A DNA stretch of 64,000 bases from Schizophyllum amplum (GCA_007026445.1 VDMD01000003.1:1674001-1738000), one strand, 5' to 3'; shown: positions 1 through 13,318, counted from the first letter of the stretch. Made by a program: numbers and translations. The notes: a model not told the origin generated them from the letters alone.

Positions 1-447
1 GCCAGCCCCGACAGTCGCGACTGGGTGAAGATTTCGGAGATGTTCCTCGGTCCTGCGCCGGAAGCGTGGTCTTTCATGCCCAAACATAAGAGCAATGCGT
101 ATGAAAGTCAAGGCTAGTGCGACAGACTCTATGTACCTCTCAGAGCAATGTACTTGTCTAGCTTCTTGTAACGCAGTTGGAGCCAGTCGGCCTTGAAAGG
201 CTCGTCCGATCGCTCGGGCCGCCGTCTCGTAAGACCAGCAAATCAAAATGTAGCGTCAGAGTCATATAGTACTGTACAGTATATCCACTGGTTCAGGCTG
301 AAGATGACTTGGGGCAAACCAGATCATGCAGACACGAGCAATCACGACACGTCGGAAGCTCGTGCCGGTAAATTTTGACCTGATCCAGCAAAGGACTGGT
401 ATTTAATATATCGGCCATCGTTCTTATTCCCCCCCCTTCGAGTCCGG
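1..447. other. no gene recognised at the window edge
   Basis: I see no coding exon with a recognisable product here. The stretch may contain the promoter of the MYND-finger gene that follows, or the tail of a gene outside the window. Confidence 0.4.
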
Positions 448-2380
448 ATGTTTCCGCGCGAAACAGGTAGATACTCTGACCCACGCAGGCCTCCGCGCTT
501 TCGTGAGTCCTAAGATATAATATGTGTGCAACACAAGTCCAGCTAAATTTTAACGAGTTCGGGGGTCGTACGTCTTCTCCAAGGCATGGAACGCCGAAAA
601 GGATCTCTCCGATGCCCTCGCAGAACTACGACGCACGGCAGCACTACGAAGAAGTCTTGGAGTCACCATCGCTGAACCGGGGACCGTATTAGAGCCCGGG
701 CGTTCCGCCTTCGTAAAGGCCAAGACCATCCTTGCCAGAGGATCTATCTTCGCCGCCCTGGCCAGTAATACGCCTCCGCTCTCCGAGCGTGTTAGACGGG
801 ATGATGGCCGTGTTGCTGCTATCCTGGGCGCCATTGATGCGCTCTGGGGTGTTCTTTGTGTCGCTGATGATCCCGTGTACGCGCCCTTCAAGCAGGAATT
901 TCCAGAGACCTTATGGGAGGACATCTTCCGATGGGTCGATTATCTTCACCCCATGCATGGGAGGTGCGAGGCGCGCGACGTCTGCGGGATCAATGTAGTT
1001 GCTGGGGTCAATCGTGCGTTCGAAGCCCTCAGTCGTCTCCGAGTTGAGGGCTGGCACGTAGCACTGAAAATTCCTGTCGCTCTTCCCTTTCTCTGCGACG
1101 CTTGGCTCAACTTCGACGTCTACGGTACTGACGAAGAGGACTCTCTGGGGATGGCACGTGTTGCCCGCATCGTTGGCGCTATGAACTGGTTGCACCACCA
1201 TCTCCCTGAAGCGGGCGACGTCGCACGCGCGGCGTTTACCACAAATATCCGCCTTCTTTGCAGGAACGATAACTCGAGGCTCTGGCGCCGAGTCGCAAAG
1301 CAGATAGAATACCTCACAAAGCTCGCACCTCTGCAAGAATTCGAGTACGTCTGGGCAGGCTTCTTCCGGATCACCGCTTGGCTGAGCGGGCTGACCGAGC
1401 TTCGAGTCTTCCGCTTCTCGCGCGCAACTCTCGCGAGTGTCTTCGCGGGTGTGCGCCACTGCCTCACGCGATCAGAGTGGCACGGCGCCCTCGAGGATGC
1501 ATCTGTCCTGCTCTATCGCATGGTTGCGCTCGGTGATAACAACAAGACGTTGATGCGCGCGTTGCGCATGGGATTGATTGCACTGCTACGCGATATATGG
1601 CTCGCAGATCCCAATTGCGATGCTCAGAGCCTCGCAAGTCATATAGCGGCGTCCGCTCGACTACCGACGGTTTTGCGCGTCATATGTGGGGGCAGTCGAC
1701 TGGAAGATGGGATGGATCAGGCCGGCGAGACCAGTGACCTCCCTCGCCAGATAGCGAACTACGAAGATCTGCTTTTGGCGATATGCGACGCTCGTGACAC
1801 TGCGCGTACTGTGCGTCAGCAATGGAAAACTATCATGACGTGCACTCACAGAATAGTAAGAGGCCTCTTCCTGGTGTGATTCACGCTGATCCGCTTGTGA
1901 AAAGGGACCGCACGACAGTGAGGTACGCGCTTGCTCGTGTGGCATGGCATTTTACTGCTCGAGCACTTGTCAACGCATGAGCTGGCCAACGCACCGAGAG
2001 GAATGCACTCGCAACGACCCTTGGGGAACAGATGGTGTGTCTATCCCACAATCTTTGGTCAAGGCATTCACCATATTGCAGGAAATCTCAACTTGACGGA
2101 TGCGGTATATTTATGCACCTCCGCTCGCCTCTTCATCAACAAACACCAAGATGACATCAATGCTGCGTGTCGCGCGCTAGCGACACGTGCGGAACCGGTC
2201 ATGCTGGCGACGCTGACACTCAACTTTACCTACGACGGTCTTCCGCCGTATGAGCTCGACATCGCAAAAGAACAGCCGCCCGAAGAAGAACGCGTCGTCT
2301 ATGTGTGGTTGAAGTTCCTTGTTGGTGGGCAACAGTACGTGCGATGTCTTCCGTGGTCTATATCGCTACCGGGACCTTGA
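448..2380 (+). CDS. MYND-finger protein A (paralog of the gene at 55.6 kb)
   Basis: Proposed exons are 448-502, 558-1855, 1905-2034 and 2082-2380, about 593 aa, and the frame closes. The long second exon encodes a mostly helical region with the phrase WVDYLHPMHG. Exon 3 encodes a zinc finger of MYND type (CSCGMAFYCSSTCQ, then HREEC) and exon 4 a short conserved tail (GNLNLTDAVYL). In MYND proteins the finger usually mediates protein contacts; the function here is unknown. The third cysteine pair is C-x-C instead of the usual C-x2-C. A protein near 55.6 kb has the same domain order, and the two introns around the finger are at matching positions and phases (0 and 1). Weak point: the long exon has no in-frame ATG, so the first exon (ATG at 448, donor at 503, acceptor ending at 557) is a guess that merely fits in frame. 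Confidence 0.72.
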
Positions 2381-2794
2381 AAGTGGGATTCAGCATCTTT
2401 ACATGTACGTAGGTCAGACGTAGGGCCGAGTCTAGTAGCGCTCAGTGCTCATTCACAAGCGGCCCGCGATACGTTGCGGCAGATATGGAGCATGATACTG
2501 TGTACACAATATAGCGGTCGGTCGCTCTAGACGACCACACTTGACCATGTCTGAATCCTTAGAATGGACCAGAAAGCTATACGCGGACTAAAGAATTAAG
2601 TATGCAGAGGTCGGGGAGACTGCTCGGCAACTGCCGGTCAGAGTGCCCCTTTGTTCTTTCCTTCATCGTGCTATCCAGTCTCGCTGACCGGGCGACCCCC
2701 TTGGACCTTCCGACCTCATAGTACAGTCCAACTAGCTTCCTGCAGCGATGAGCAGTTCGTTGCTTTATCTCTCCAAGATGACTTAGTACTAAAT
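2381..2794. other. intergenic, nothing recognised
   Basis: About 410 bp between two genes on the + strand. I see no ORF with a convincing product, no tRNA and no repeat. It presumably holds the terminator of the MYND gene and the promoter of the next gene. Confidence 0.5.
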
Positions 2795-4721
2795 ATGGTT
2801 TCCCCTTTTCTTCACCTAGAGCTTTCCGACGAACTTGTACAAGAGTGCATGCGTTTTTTTTATAATCACCACAATCCCTCGATTGCCAAAAATGAGACTG
2901 CTTCTCCGACTTTTCTCTCGCCAATCGCCTCTTCGGAATCCGAACGCAACACCGCGTCCAGCGCTACCTCCTATTCTGCCGATCCGCACGCCGTCTCCGT
3001 GGAGGAGGGCCTGCAGTACTACGCGGGTATTCCATCATATCCCATTCTGATCTATCGCACGGGAAAGGAGAAGTGGTCCGCGCCCAAGGGTCCCGAAGCC
3101 TATGACCGCCTCAAAAAGCTACTCCCCGTCTTCGACCACCCGATCGCCGAAGTCTGGAACAACGACTTGGGTTGGAAGGTAGTTGGAGTTTTGGACGCTC
3201 ACCATGTTTGTTTACCTCGTCGTCATCTCCATAGAGGTTACTGATCAAATCATCCAGATCCGCTTCACAACCATCGACGTCGTCCGCTTCAAGACGGTCG
3301 TGGGATATGAATATCTCGAGGACGAGGGCAAGAGCAGCGACGGGCCGATCATCGGTCCCGTCACCATCTGGGTTGGGGTCCTCCCCAACACTACTTCCCC
3401 TACGGCTGCTCACAACTCAGCCCGAGACGTTCTCGCACTCCTCGCGGCTTACCACCTCGACGACGTCGACATCGACTTTCGCGAGTCTATGTACATCCGT
3501 ACGGTTGGACCTCGGCTTCACCGGCACCTGGACGAGCTAGACCCGCTCTCCAGAATTGTCGGTCCTATCACCTCCACCCTCGGTCTCGGCATCTCTACGA
3601 TGGACACATTGTATGCCGAAGGAACCATGGCCTTGTACCTCACCAAAGGCGATGGTATCGGCACGATTTTTGGACTCACTTCTCGCCACGTCGTCATCCC
3701 ACTCAAGGCGAACAACGTCGACTATGTTTACTATCCCAACGGGCAGGCCAAAACTGTTGTTCTGCTCGGACAACGTGGCTTTGCCGAGCTCATCAACACC
3801 ATCAAGCTCGAGATCGGAGGTCACGGTATCACAATCGAGCGCTGGAGAAGCAGGATCGCCGGTTTCAAACGTAGGGAGCTAGGCCTTGACGCTACCGACG
3901 TTGCGACTGCTAGGGCGTACCGCTTGAAGACCCAGAAGCTGGTGGACAAGGCGGAGGTAGCAATAGCTGCACTCGCTAATTTGCTGAAGGAAGTCAATCA
4001 GCACTGGGCAGATCCAAACGATCGCATTCTCGGCCGTGTCATCCGCTCCCCGGCCATCTCTTTCGGGGTCGGACCTCAACGCTTTACAGAGGACTACGCG
4101 ATCATCCAGCTAGACCGCGACAAACTTGGTGAGGGCTTTGTCGGCAATAAGATTGACCTTGGTGCGTTCTTCCCTGTTTGACTGAGGCCGCGTGCTGAAC
4201 CGATTGTGTCTTACTCAGGTCAGACGAAGCTCACCTTCGTCGAATTCACGCGCAAATGCTATCCCCACACCGCTGACTGGAGGTTCAGGTATCCTGTTGA
4301 TGGTCTCCTTCGCCTCGAAGGCATCCTCAGTGATGACCAGATGCGCAAGCCCGACATGCATGGCTTGGCAAATGAGCCCTGCTTGTTGGTGGTGAAGAAC
4401 GGCAGCGCAAGCGGCACCACCATCGGGCGCGCCAACGGCATATTCAGCATCGTCCGCGAGTATCTCGATGATTCGCACATCAACCAAACTTCGATGGAGT
4501 GGGCCATTCTTAACTATGGCAGCAGTAATTTGGAAGTGTTTTCGAAGCCTGGCGATTCGGGCTCCATCATCGCCGACATCCGCGGCCGCATAGGTGGCAT
4601 GCTCACGGGTGCATGCGGCAATGACGAACTCTCGGACATGACCTACGCCACGCCCTTTTGGTGGCTCCTTGAGCGCATTCACACCAACGGTTCTCCGGAC
4701 GTGCACCTGAACGTCATCTAG
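2795..4721 (+). CDS. trypsin-fold serine peptidase-like protein
   Basis: Exons 2795-3178, 3258-4161 and 4219-4721 give an intact 596-aa frame (phase 0 and phase 1 introns of 79 and 57 bp). The C-terminal half carries elements expected of a chymotrypsin-like fold: GLTSRHVV (histidine), EDYAIIQLDRD (candidate aspartate) and KPGDSGSII (serine in GDSG). This order His-Asp-Ser is that of the S1/trypsin-like clan. The N-terminal part (about residues 1-250) is not recognised and contains the repeated idea of Y-x-I-x-I-Y, typical of fungal-only proteins. A coiled helix lies between His and Asp, so the catalytic domain has a long insertion. No signal peptide is visible, so a cytosolic location is inferred. 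The start was chosen as the first ATG in frame; a TTG-initiated extension to 2651 is not needed. Activity is unproven. Confidence 0.72.
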
Positions 4722-4886
4722 GCATTTTGTCGAGGTATCTTCCCTCGCAGCAGCATGGTCAGGATGTCTTTATAGAACTTACCTCTACTCTCCTCTGTTT
4801 ACAAGATTTGGGATGTCGGTTCTCAAAAGTGGTCAAGCAGAACCGTTTGGTGCTCGCAGTACATACTACATTCTGTACTAGCCCAT

Positions 4887-7800
4887 CTACACCACCACAA
4901 AGTCAGGGTTACGCGCTGCGTTAATCAAAATATCGTGAATACTTCTTGCAAAAGCCTTCATCGTCTCTTTCCGGTACAGATCCTTCCTGTAGTTGACTTC
5001 GCCCCACATCCGGTGCGCACCCTCTTGGCGATTGAAAAAAATCTCCATATCCCAACGCATTGCGTGCATGTTCACTTCCATCGGGGCCGCGCGCACCCCG
5101 CCCGCCTCGAAATACCCGGCATCCAATACGTGATAGCCAAGTATCGTTCGTAACGGACGTGTTGCGACAGGCGTTCCGCGTGCAGCGAGTTCTGCCATGA
5201 CGCGCGGGTATGGCGCGTCTTGCCGAACCATGCCCTCTAGTGCCTCCTCTCGTACCGAGCGCAGAACGTCCCGGAAACACAGCCCAGTGCGCATGGGCAA
5301 TCGATATACGAGGAGATTGACGAAGTAGCCACAGAGGTCCGCAACTTCGGCGCGAGTCCGACATGCCATCGTCGTAACGAAAGCTGCGTCTGCGGCACCG
5401 TCCCGCATGAAGGCTGCGCAGCGGACAGCGGCCACGAGCACCATGAACATGGTCGCTCGTTCTGTGTTACACAGCGCGTCGAGCGCACGCACGAGGTCGG
5501 GCGTGCAGTCAACGATCTCGAGACCGCCGACGTGATCGACGACCTGCGGGCGAGGAAAGTCGAGCGGGATCTCTACAGGCATGAAACCATCCAGCTTTTT
5601 GACCCAGTAATCCACTTGAGGCGCAACGATTTGCTCGTATTCTGGCGTGCGCTGAAACTGGGCCCAGTCGCTGTACTGTATTGGAAGTACAGGAAGGTTC
5701 GGCTGGCGGTTCTCGATGTAGGCGGCATAGAGTTCACGGACCTCCTTGTAATGGATGTCGCGAGAGAATCCGTCGGTGTCTATGTGATGCATGGAGAGAA
5801 GGAGGGCGTGCTTCTGAGGAGACAGACGGAAAAGGAATGGGCGATATGACGTCTCGATAGTGATCTCGAAGCGGCGACGGGCATGGTGGCGGAACAAGGC
5901 TTTCAGAGACTCGCCTTCCAAGCCCGGGTCGACGTCGATTATTTCCATCGACGGGACCGTATCGACTATTTTCAGCCGAGGTTCTCCGTCCGATGGTACG
6001 AATATATGTCGAAGCGCTTCGTGGCGGTGGCCGATATCTTGCACGACTCGTGCCATCACATCAACATCCAGATTTCCATGTAGCTCTAGCCAGTGTGCGG
6101 AGTTGCAGACGGATTTATCTGGGCCGTCCATGCGATCTAGGCTGAATATTCGAACTTGTCCGAGGGACAGGAGGTCACGACGTCGTTCAGGCAGTGCACG
6201 TACAACTTCCATGACTGAGAGGGGTGCCGAGCTGCTCGATCTCCCACGCAAGGTTTCGATGCGCTCCGCCAATTGTCGAGGTGTCGGTCCAGCAAAGATG
6301 TCCGGGAGGCCCACCTCGACGTGCTCCTCCTCCGCTAGTCGCCACTTGAGCTTCTGCGCGAGCAATGAATGTCCGCCGATATCGAAAAAGTCGCTCGTCG
6401 CGCCAACCGCCTTGAGGCCGAGCAGATCCTGATAGGTTTTGCATATCCTGCCCTCCAGCTCCGTGCGAGGGGTGTCAAAGTCGAGCTCCACCGCGTGATG
6501 GTGCTCGTGTCCTCGCGCATGCGCCTCGAGAGCAAGAGCCTCGATTTTCCGGCGGTCGAGCTTGCCGCTGTTGTTGAGCGGCAGCACGTTGAGGAAGTGA
6601 ATGAAGCGCGGGATCATGTGGGCGGGCACGGCAGCCTTGAGCGCGATGAAGACATCCTTCTCGCTTATGACCTTCGTGCCAAGCTTTTGGTTGCGCACGA
6701 CGAAAGCGGTGAGATATGGGTCGCCTTCCTTCACGCAAGCAACAGCAGCATCTACGACGAGTCCCGTACGAACGACAGCAGCCTCGACCTCAGCGAGCTC
6801 GAGACGCTGGCCTCGGATTTTGACTTGGCCGGCGTTCAATCGTCGTTCAAATTGTATAACGCCCGTCGATAGCCACTTGACAAGGTCTCCCTGACCGTTC
6901 CGTTAGTTTCTCGAGCTAGGATTTCTACTTCTAAAATACTCACTGTGCGGTAGAATCGAGATCGCTGTTTCCCGCTACCCGTCATGTCCAGCTCGACGAA
7001 AGCAGCAGCAGTTTCCGCGGGCCGGTTGAGGTACCCCACGCCGACTTGTCGGCCGCCGATATACAGTTCGCCTTGTACGCCCGGAGGAACTAACCGCTGA
7101 TTCGGGTCCAGCACAACGACCTGCGCGGGTGGAAGAGCGCGACCTATAGGCACGACACCTCGCGCAGGAAGCTGATCTACGGGCGGGACCTGGTACTAAC
7201 GCTATTGTCAGCATACACAGAGCAAGACAAATTGAAGTCGCCTACACCGACAACGTAGCAACAGCATTCCGTGGGGCCATAGACATGGAACATCCGTAGC
7301 TTCAAGTTCGTCCGCCGTAGCTGGTTGACATGCTCGTAGCCGAGCAGCTCCCCTCCAAAGCTGATTGACTCGAGTTTTTCGAAGAGGTGTGGGGCGTGCG
7401 CCAAGATCTGGCGGAGTTGCGACGTCGGGAAGAAGGTCGCGGTGATCCTGCGCTCGTGGAACAGTCGTGCGAGGAGCGTCGGCTCCAACACGTCGTAGCG
7501 CGTGAAGCTCACCAGCGTCGCGCCGCGCAGGAGGGTGCACCACACGTCGAACACAGTACCGTCCCACGCCAGATTATTCACCTGCGCAACCCGAGTGCCG
7601 GGCTGCACGTACTGCGGCTCGCCGTCGTACGCGAAGGACAGCACGGCAGCCGCGCGAATCCGGACGCCCTTCGGCATCCCAGTGCTGCCGGAGGTGTACA
7701 TCACGTACGCCATTTCGTTCGCAATTGGGCGGACGGATGGCACTGCCAGTGATGATGCCTTCGCGTCGGCGGCGAAGTCGGTGAGATCCAGGCGCGCTAC

Positions 7801-8906
7801 TCCTGGCGTGTCGAAGGTCGGCGCGTCAGACACCGTGACGAGCAGTGACGATCCCGAATCCTGCACCAGCCATTGGAGACGCGACTCGGGAAGCCGGATG
7901 TCCAGAGGGACGTAGGCACAGCCGTATTTGATGATCGACAGGATGACGATGATGGCGAGCGAGGAAGGCGGGATGCAAGTTGCGATGTAACCGGTGTCTG
8001 GGCCACTGCGGAGGGCTTCCGATATTTTCTGCGCTACCTCATTCGTGAGTAGATCGAGCTCTGCATATGTGTAGGATCTGGCGCCGTCGTCCAAGGCCGG
8101 GTAGGTTGGGTACTTGGAGACAGCGTTCTGGAAGGCATCCCGAAGCGACCGGCCCTCGTACGAGGGTGTAGTGGGCGGGTCGAAGGAGATGCCGGCGCGC
8201 GAGAGCATAGCAGATGCTTGCGAGAATGGCATGCACGAAACGGGGACAGTAGAAGGGCGCAGGACATTGGAGAACGCTTCGCGAAAACATCCCGCTATAC
8301 ATTCCACAGTTCCAACGTGGAAGAGTGAGCGATTATATGAGATTTTGCAGAAACATCCATCGCCTGCAGAGGTGATCGACCAGTACATGTCGAACGCATT
8401 TCTATAAGAGTTAGAGGCGAAAGACATCGAAGGTAAGTAACATACCTGACATCGCAACTAGCGTCGTCAATAGTCGCGTCAACAGTCGCAGAGAGCGCCA
8501 CATTAAGATCGAGCCCATCTTCCGCTGGGACATCATGGGTGCGCGCAGCGGCCGCCAAGGCTTTGCGCGTCTCGTCGACGGCCTCCTGTATAGTCGTGTC
8601 TTCCGTCATGGAGAGACGCGCTCGTACTGTGCCGTACGGTTTGACCAAAGCTGCTTCTGATTAGGTCTCTCTCATCGTAGGGTACACGCAGCACGTACCG
8701 AAAGCAACATCCTCAACGCTAGTGAAGCGAAAGTGGACTATACGCAGGGCAGCTGCTGCTACCGTCTCCAGCTCCGTCGCAGAGATCTTCTTCAGCGTAC
8801 CCTGTGGTAGCGCAAACTGGTGAGTCGCGAAGAGAGACAAGCCAGGCTTGCGGTCCGCATCCTGAGCAAACACGAGCGGTACAACATCTGTCGCAGCAGC
8901 ATCCAT
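4887..8906 (-). CDS. single-module non-ribosomal peptide synthetase, partial C-A-T-C
   Basis: Complement of 8699-8906, 8446-8650, 7246-8401, 6944-7189 and 4887-6890: 3819 nt, exactly 1272 aa. Residues 1 to about 190 look like only the C-terminal lobe of a condensation domain. An adenylation domain follows: YTSGSTGMPKGV (A3), VYGPTECCCY (A5), YRTGDL split by an intron (A7), VKIRGQRLEL (A8) and NNSGKLDRR (A10, lysine kept). The thiolation motif is DFFDIGGHSLLAQKL with its serine. A complete condensation domain ends the protein, with SMHHIDTDG matching HHxxxDG. The enzyme should adenylate one amino acid (the A4 region WDGTVFDVW keeps the aspartate that binds alpha-amino groups) and tether it. 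No thioesterase or reductase is present, so release or onward condensation would use the terminal C domain. No tailoring genes are adjacent, so substrate and product are unknown. Confidence 0.9.
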
Positions 8907-9837
8907 GGTGGGCGTTCGAAGGGCAGACGAAGAGGGGGAAGGAAAGATGGCCTGCGGATGTGCATCGTCGGGATGTATTAGGCCATTTCATACGGCTATG
9001 CAGTGGTGCACACGGTCAGAGATCCGAAGAGGAACCTGCCGCTAAGGTCAAACGAAAGATAAACAGGTTATCACTAATGGGGATTCGGAGTTGATCCCCT
9101 CCAGGGCCCAGGCACCCGTGGCGACCGTCCGAATTGAGGAGGTTCGACTTCATCATACATGTGAAGACAGAAGCGAGGGAGGCAAGCTTCGCAAGTTCGT
9201 ACATCGAGGAAGCCATCGAGAATCATGGGGTCCTTGCCCTTTTCAGAACTGCCTATTTTGGGGAAGTTAGAGGGTTGAAACCCAATGTTCGACTTCACGA
9301 ACAGCAAATATTTGTAAGTAGCCTCTGGTGAACGAGGAAGCAGCTGCTCCTTGCAGGACGAGGCATATAATTGGAAGACCGCGCCCTGTCAGCCGAGGTC
9401 CGATCGCAGACAAGATATAGTACAGTAGTGACGAGCAGCACCAAGGACCAAAAGCAGGCTATGACAACAATAACGAGGAGACCAAAGAGAATGAATCGAC
9501 ACTCGACAGAATATGTACCAAAGGAAAAGAGAAATTACCAATTGATAAGTACGAGCTCATACGACACACGAGCGCGAACAGCAGCGCCGCGGCAGGGGGC
9601 GAAGGACAGGCGGCCATCTTCGCAATACGCGTGCATGAGCTACGCGGCGAGAGACACTCGAGGGTTTCCTTCCTCGTTTACATTTGTGTCGTCCGGGGCG
9701 AGCCAGCGCGAACGGCATTCTATGCTATGTGCACGTGGGTGGCGAGTAGTGACATTCCAACTGGGGCGCATGGCGGGATGAACCTATGGAGGTCCAGCAG
9801 CTTCGACAATCTTTTCTTTTCCAGCGCGAGAGCCTCG
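8907..9837. other. intergenic, no gene recognised
   Basis: About 930 bp between the start of the NRPS and the end of the SMG7-like gene, both on the - strand. Part of it (about 9380-9560) is purine-rich. No ORF here resembles a known protein. It presumably contains the NRPS promoter and the 3' untranslated region of the upstream gene. Confidence 0.5.
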
Positions 9838-12800
9838 TCATCCCACATTCCCCCATGTAGCCGACGAACCGTAGCGCGGGTCGAGTGGGATATGCCCCGC
9901 GTGCGAGGGGATGGGATTATAGGGCATTTCCATGTCCAGAACTTGCCCCCCATACCCCACGTCACCGTACCCCGCGAATGGGGCCGACGACACCATGTCT
10001 CCGTAGGGGTTGACCTGTCGTGCCGGAGGCAGCGGAGCCTGCATGCCACCGCCCATCGGCTGAGGCGCAAATGGCGCAGACAGCATAGCACCCAATCCCT
10101 GCGACCCCTGGCTGCTCCACGCGGTCTGCTGCGATAGCGGCGGCTGGCTGAGCATCGACGGCCCGGTAGATGGCATCTCGTGGCCCGCAGGGCGCAAATA
10201 GGCTGACGGCATGTTCTGCTGCTGGCCGAACATCGATGCGTGATGCCCCGACATCGTCGGCGGGGACAGGCTGATGGGCTGCTGACTCAGGCTCAAGGAG
10301 GGATCCGATACATGCCGCACGCCGCCTCCGACGGGGTTGTTGAATAGCGAGCTCTGTTCCTCCACCGGCACGCCCCATTGTGGTGCAAACCGGGCACCAG
10401 GAGGAAAACCGCCCCCAAGACCGGTGGAAGTTCCCAAGGGACCTGGTGTGTCCAAAGCAGAACGCCGCGGGGCCATCATACTCTTCACGAGATCCTGCGC
10501 AGTCGTGCCGACAGACGGCGACTGGGACATTCCACGGCTAGCCGGTTGCGAGACGCGACGAGCCTGCGTTGAAGAAATTGCATGGCCTGTCTTCAGATGG
10601 CTGCTGTCCTTCGCGGAGGGTGATGGCAGCCCCTGCTCTAATGGCCCAATGCCGAGCGTCGAAGGCGAGCCGACAAGAGCAGGAGAGGGCGCCGCATTCA
10701 ACGGCGACAGGCCGGGGACCCGTGTCGGTGAAGTCTGCAAAGACGATATACTCTTCTTCGCCAGCGGACCCTTCACATTTGGAATAGTCGATGAACCATC
10801 AGTGAAAGGAGAGAAGGTCTTGTCGAGGGGCGTTGTCTCCTTCGCCGGCGAGATGGGCTTGAGTGGAGCCAGAGGGCTACCGATGGGCGCCACGACCGCT
10901 TTGGCAGGCATTGACGGCACAACAGGGTCTTCCTCTGTCGAGGGTATGTTCGATATAGAGGGACCGCGCTCGCGCGTAACGAGTGTCTCCGACACCCTGA
11001 GAGTCGACGTCAGTTTCCGGAGAACGCAGCATCGCCCGTCCAACGAACCTAGGGTCCCACACGATCTGCTCCTCATCGTCGACTTGCATCCAGTCATCTT
11101 TAGTGTCAAGGTGGTCGAACGCATGACGGATTGCCTCGTCGTCGTTCGTGCTGACACCCTCCGGCAAGTCATCCTCGACTTCCTCAATGGAGGAGCGCGT
11201 GTGATTGGGTCCACCGGAACCAATGTCCGATGACCCAAGGTCGTCCGTGACCTGCGCTTCGACTCCTTTCAAAACGAACTGCTTGCCATACATGGCGATA
11301 GGCGAGTCCTATTGCGTGTGTGAGTATCAAAATCAGTTCAGTCACAAAGGTGCGCACCTCTAACCGCGCTAGAGCCTTTGCATCTTCCAGCAAGTCCCAT
11401 ATGCGCATCAACTGCAGTACATTGGGATGCTCCTGCGCAGCCTGATCCTCGAACGCGCCAACGCCCTGCACATCCAGCTGCTTCTTCAACGGCAGGAACC
11501 CGCGCATATCCACATCCTCTTCCAGCGGCACAGTCAGCGTCGGTAGCTGATTTGACGGGAACGCGCGCGCCAGCACACGCGAGAAGTCCGCGTATCTTTG
11601 CCAGAACTTGACCAGCATCGTACTGCCCTTCTTGCTGTCCTTGTCGCGCTCGCGCGCGCCGCGTCCCATCTTGCGTACGTCGACCACGCACTGCGCGTCC
11701 CACTTTTTCATAACGTGCTTGTAGTTAGCGCGCAACCATTTGCTAGATATGCGCAACGCTGGTAGGGTGCGCCGGAATTCGCCGGTAATACGCTGTGCCA
11801 GGTCTTCCACGACAACGTTCGATGCTGCCGCGTCCTTTAGCTCGTCGATGCCGACTTCAAGGAGAGTTCGGTGCATTAGGAGAAGGTGGGCAAAGATGCG
11901 ATATTCCGTGGTTTCCGATCCTGCAGACTTTTCGCGGACCATGTAATGCTTCCACAGCGCAGCTTGAGCGAGGATCATGACTTCTTCGATCACATCGTGA
12001 GGGAGATGACGTTGCGATATGAGGGCTTGAAAGTCCGTGCAGGCAGAAGAGGTAAGCTTCCGCAGTAAGGAATCAAGAGCCCTGTGATACGTATTCAGAA
12101 TGTGAGCGCATCATGTATTGGCCACACACCTGTCTGAGCCGTGACGCCACAATGCATGAATGACGACGATCTTGTCCTTGAAGCTGTCGATCCGCGAACG
12201 GACAGACACTTCACTCGCATCGCCCTTCTCGTGCTCTTGCTGCTTGCGCCGTTTGAACTGGTCCAGGGCTTTGTGAAAGACGGTAGAGAGATTGTCCGCC
12301 GCGGGCTCGTAAGGCTGCCGGACACACAGAGCGCGATAATAGTGCACGACAGACGAGAAGACGTCGTTCTGGTACGACGCAATGATGGCCATCTGGTGAG
12401 AAGGGTTTCCATCGTCGGGGACGAGACGGCGCGCGTGTTCATAGCATGATTGAGCACGGTCGTAGTTCCGCGGTCGGCGCTCCAGGTTGGGTTCCTTGTT
12501 CCGACCGCGTCTCCCGCCGCGTTCGCGCTTTAGTGGCGCGAGCAGCTCGTGTTCCTCATGCCCAGCCCTCGGGCGCCCGCCGCTCTCATTGTACTGCTCC
12601 CGGTACCGCGCGATATCGCCCATGCATATGAGCGCTTTGCTGAGGATAGACAAACGACTTTGGCGCTGCTGGCTCGTCATCGGCTCGTTGGACTGGGTGG
12701 GCTCGGGAAACTGGAAGTGGTGTCGGCTTGGAACCGCTTCCATATCTGTTTGGCCTTCCAACTCATCCTCGGTGGCGAGCTGGAGTTCCAAGAAGGCGTG

Positions 12801-13318
12801 ATTCGCTTCCCTGAGGGAGAACGCACGGCGGAAGCGCGCGGCGAATTGGGCCCAGAACTTGTCCTCTTCGGCTAGAAATTGGCGGAAGCGTTGCGTAAGC
12901 TTGCGATGCTCGACTGGGCCATGTCCGCGATGATTGTTGGGGTTGGGACGCGAGCCATGCTGGATGGCGCGATCGATGGAAGCGATGCGTTGCTTGTAGA
13001 CGGTGATGAAGGAGTAGGACGTTTGCATCCAGAGGTGGGTTTCGACATCTCGAGCCTCCGGAGCGTACGGGTGTAGGAGCAGCAAGCTGAGATGGCGTCG
13101 GCGCAGACTACTATCGTCAGCGACGCTCCCTCGTGTGATTGAGGCGAGGGACTCACTCTTGCCGCTGGAACTCCACCTCCTTCTCCCACGGGTCGCGCGT
13201 CTTCAGAAACTCTTTAAGGCCCGCATGTAGTGCCTTGGCCTCTCTGGTGAGATGTCAGTGCTAGACCATGAGCTGCGCCTCTTCCGCTGTACCGGGCAAT
13301 GACGGAGGGTTCTGTCAT
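9838..13318 (-). CDS. SMG7/EST1-family protein (14-3-3-like TPR domain)
   Basis: Complement of 13293-13318, 13157-13243, 12130-13086, 11358-12081, 10996-11308 and 9838-10934. The total is 3204 nt, exactly 1067 aa. The N-terminal part has the EST1 hallmarks: an opening helix WEKEVEFQRQ, TSYSFITVYKQRIAS, then ALICMGDIARYREQY and the signature GNPSHQMAIIASYQNDV followed by VVHYYRALCVRQPYEPAADNL. These mark the phosphoserine-binding 14-3-3-like fold of SMG5/SMG6/SMG7 and yeast Ebs1/Est1. The family acts in nonsense-mediated mRNA decay (recruiting decay enzymes to phosphorylated UPF1) or at telomeres. The C-terminal 370 residues are low-complexity (S/P/G/Q/M), as in SMG7. There is no PIN nuclease domain, so SMG6 is excluded. 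The 26-nt first exon was chosen because it supplies the ATG and restores frame with a 49-bp intron. Confidence 0.87.

Noticed and set aside
875..1120. Translation start at GTG 875 for the first MYND gene
   Set aside because: The frame is open upstream to 554 and that part aligns with the paralog, so the start lies further upstream.
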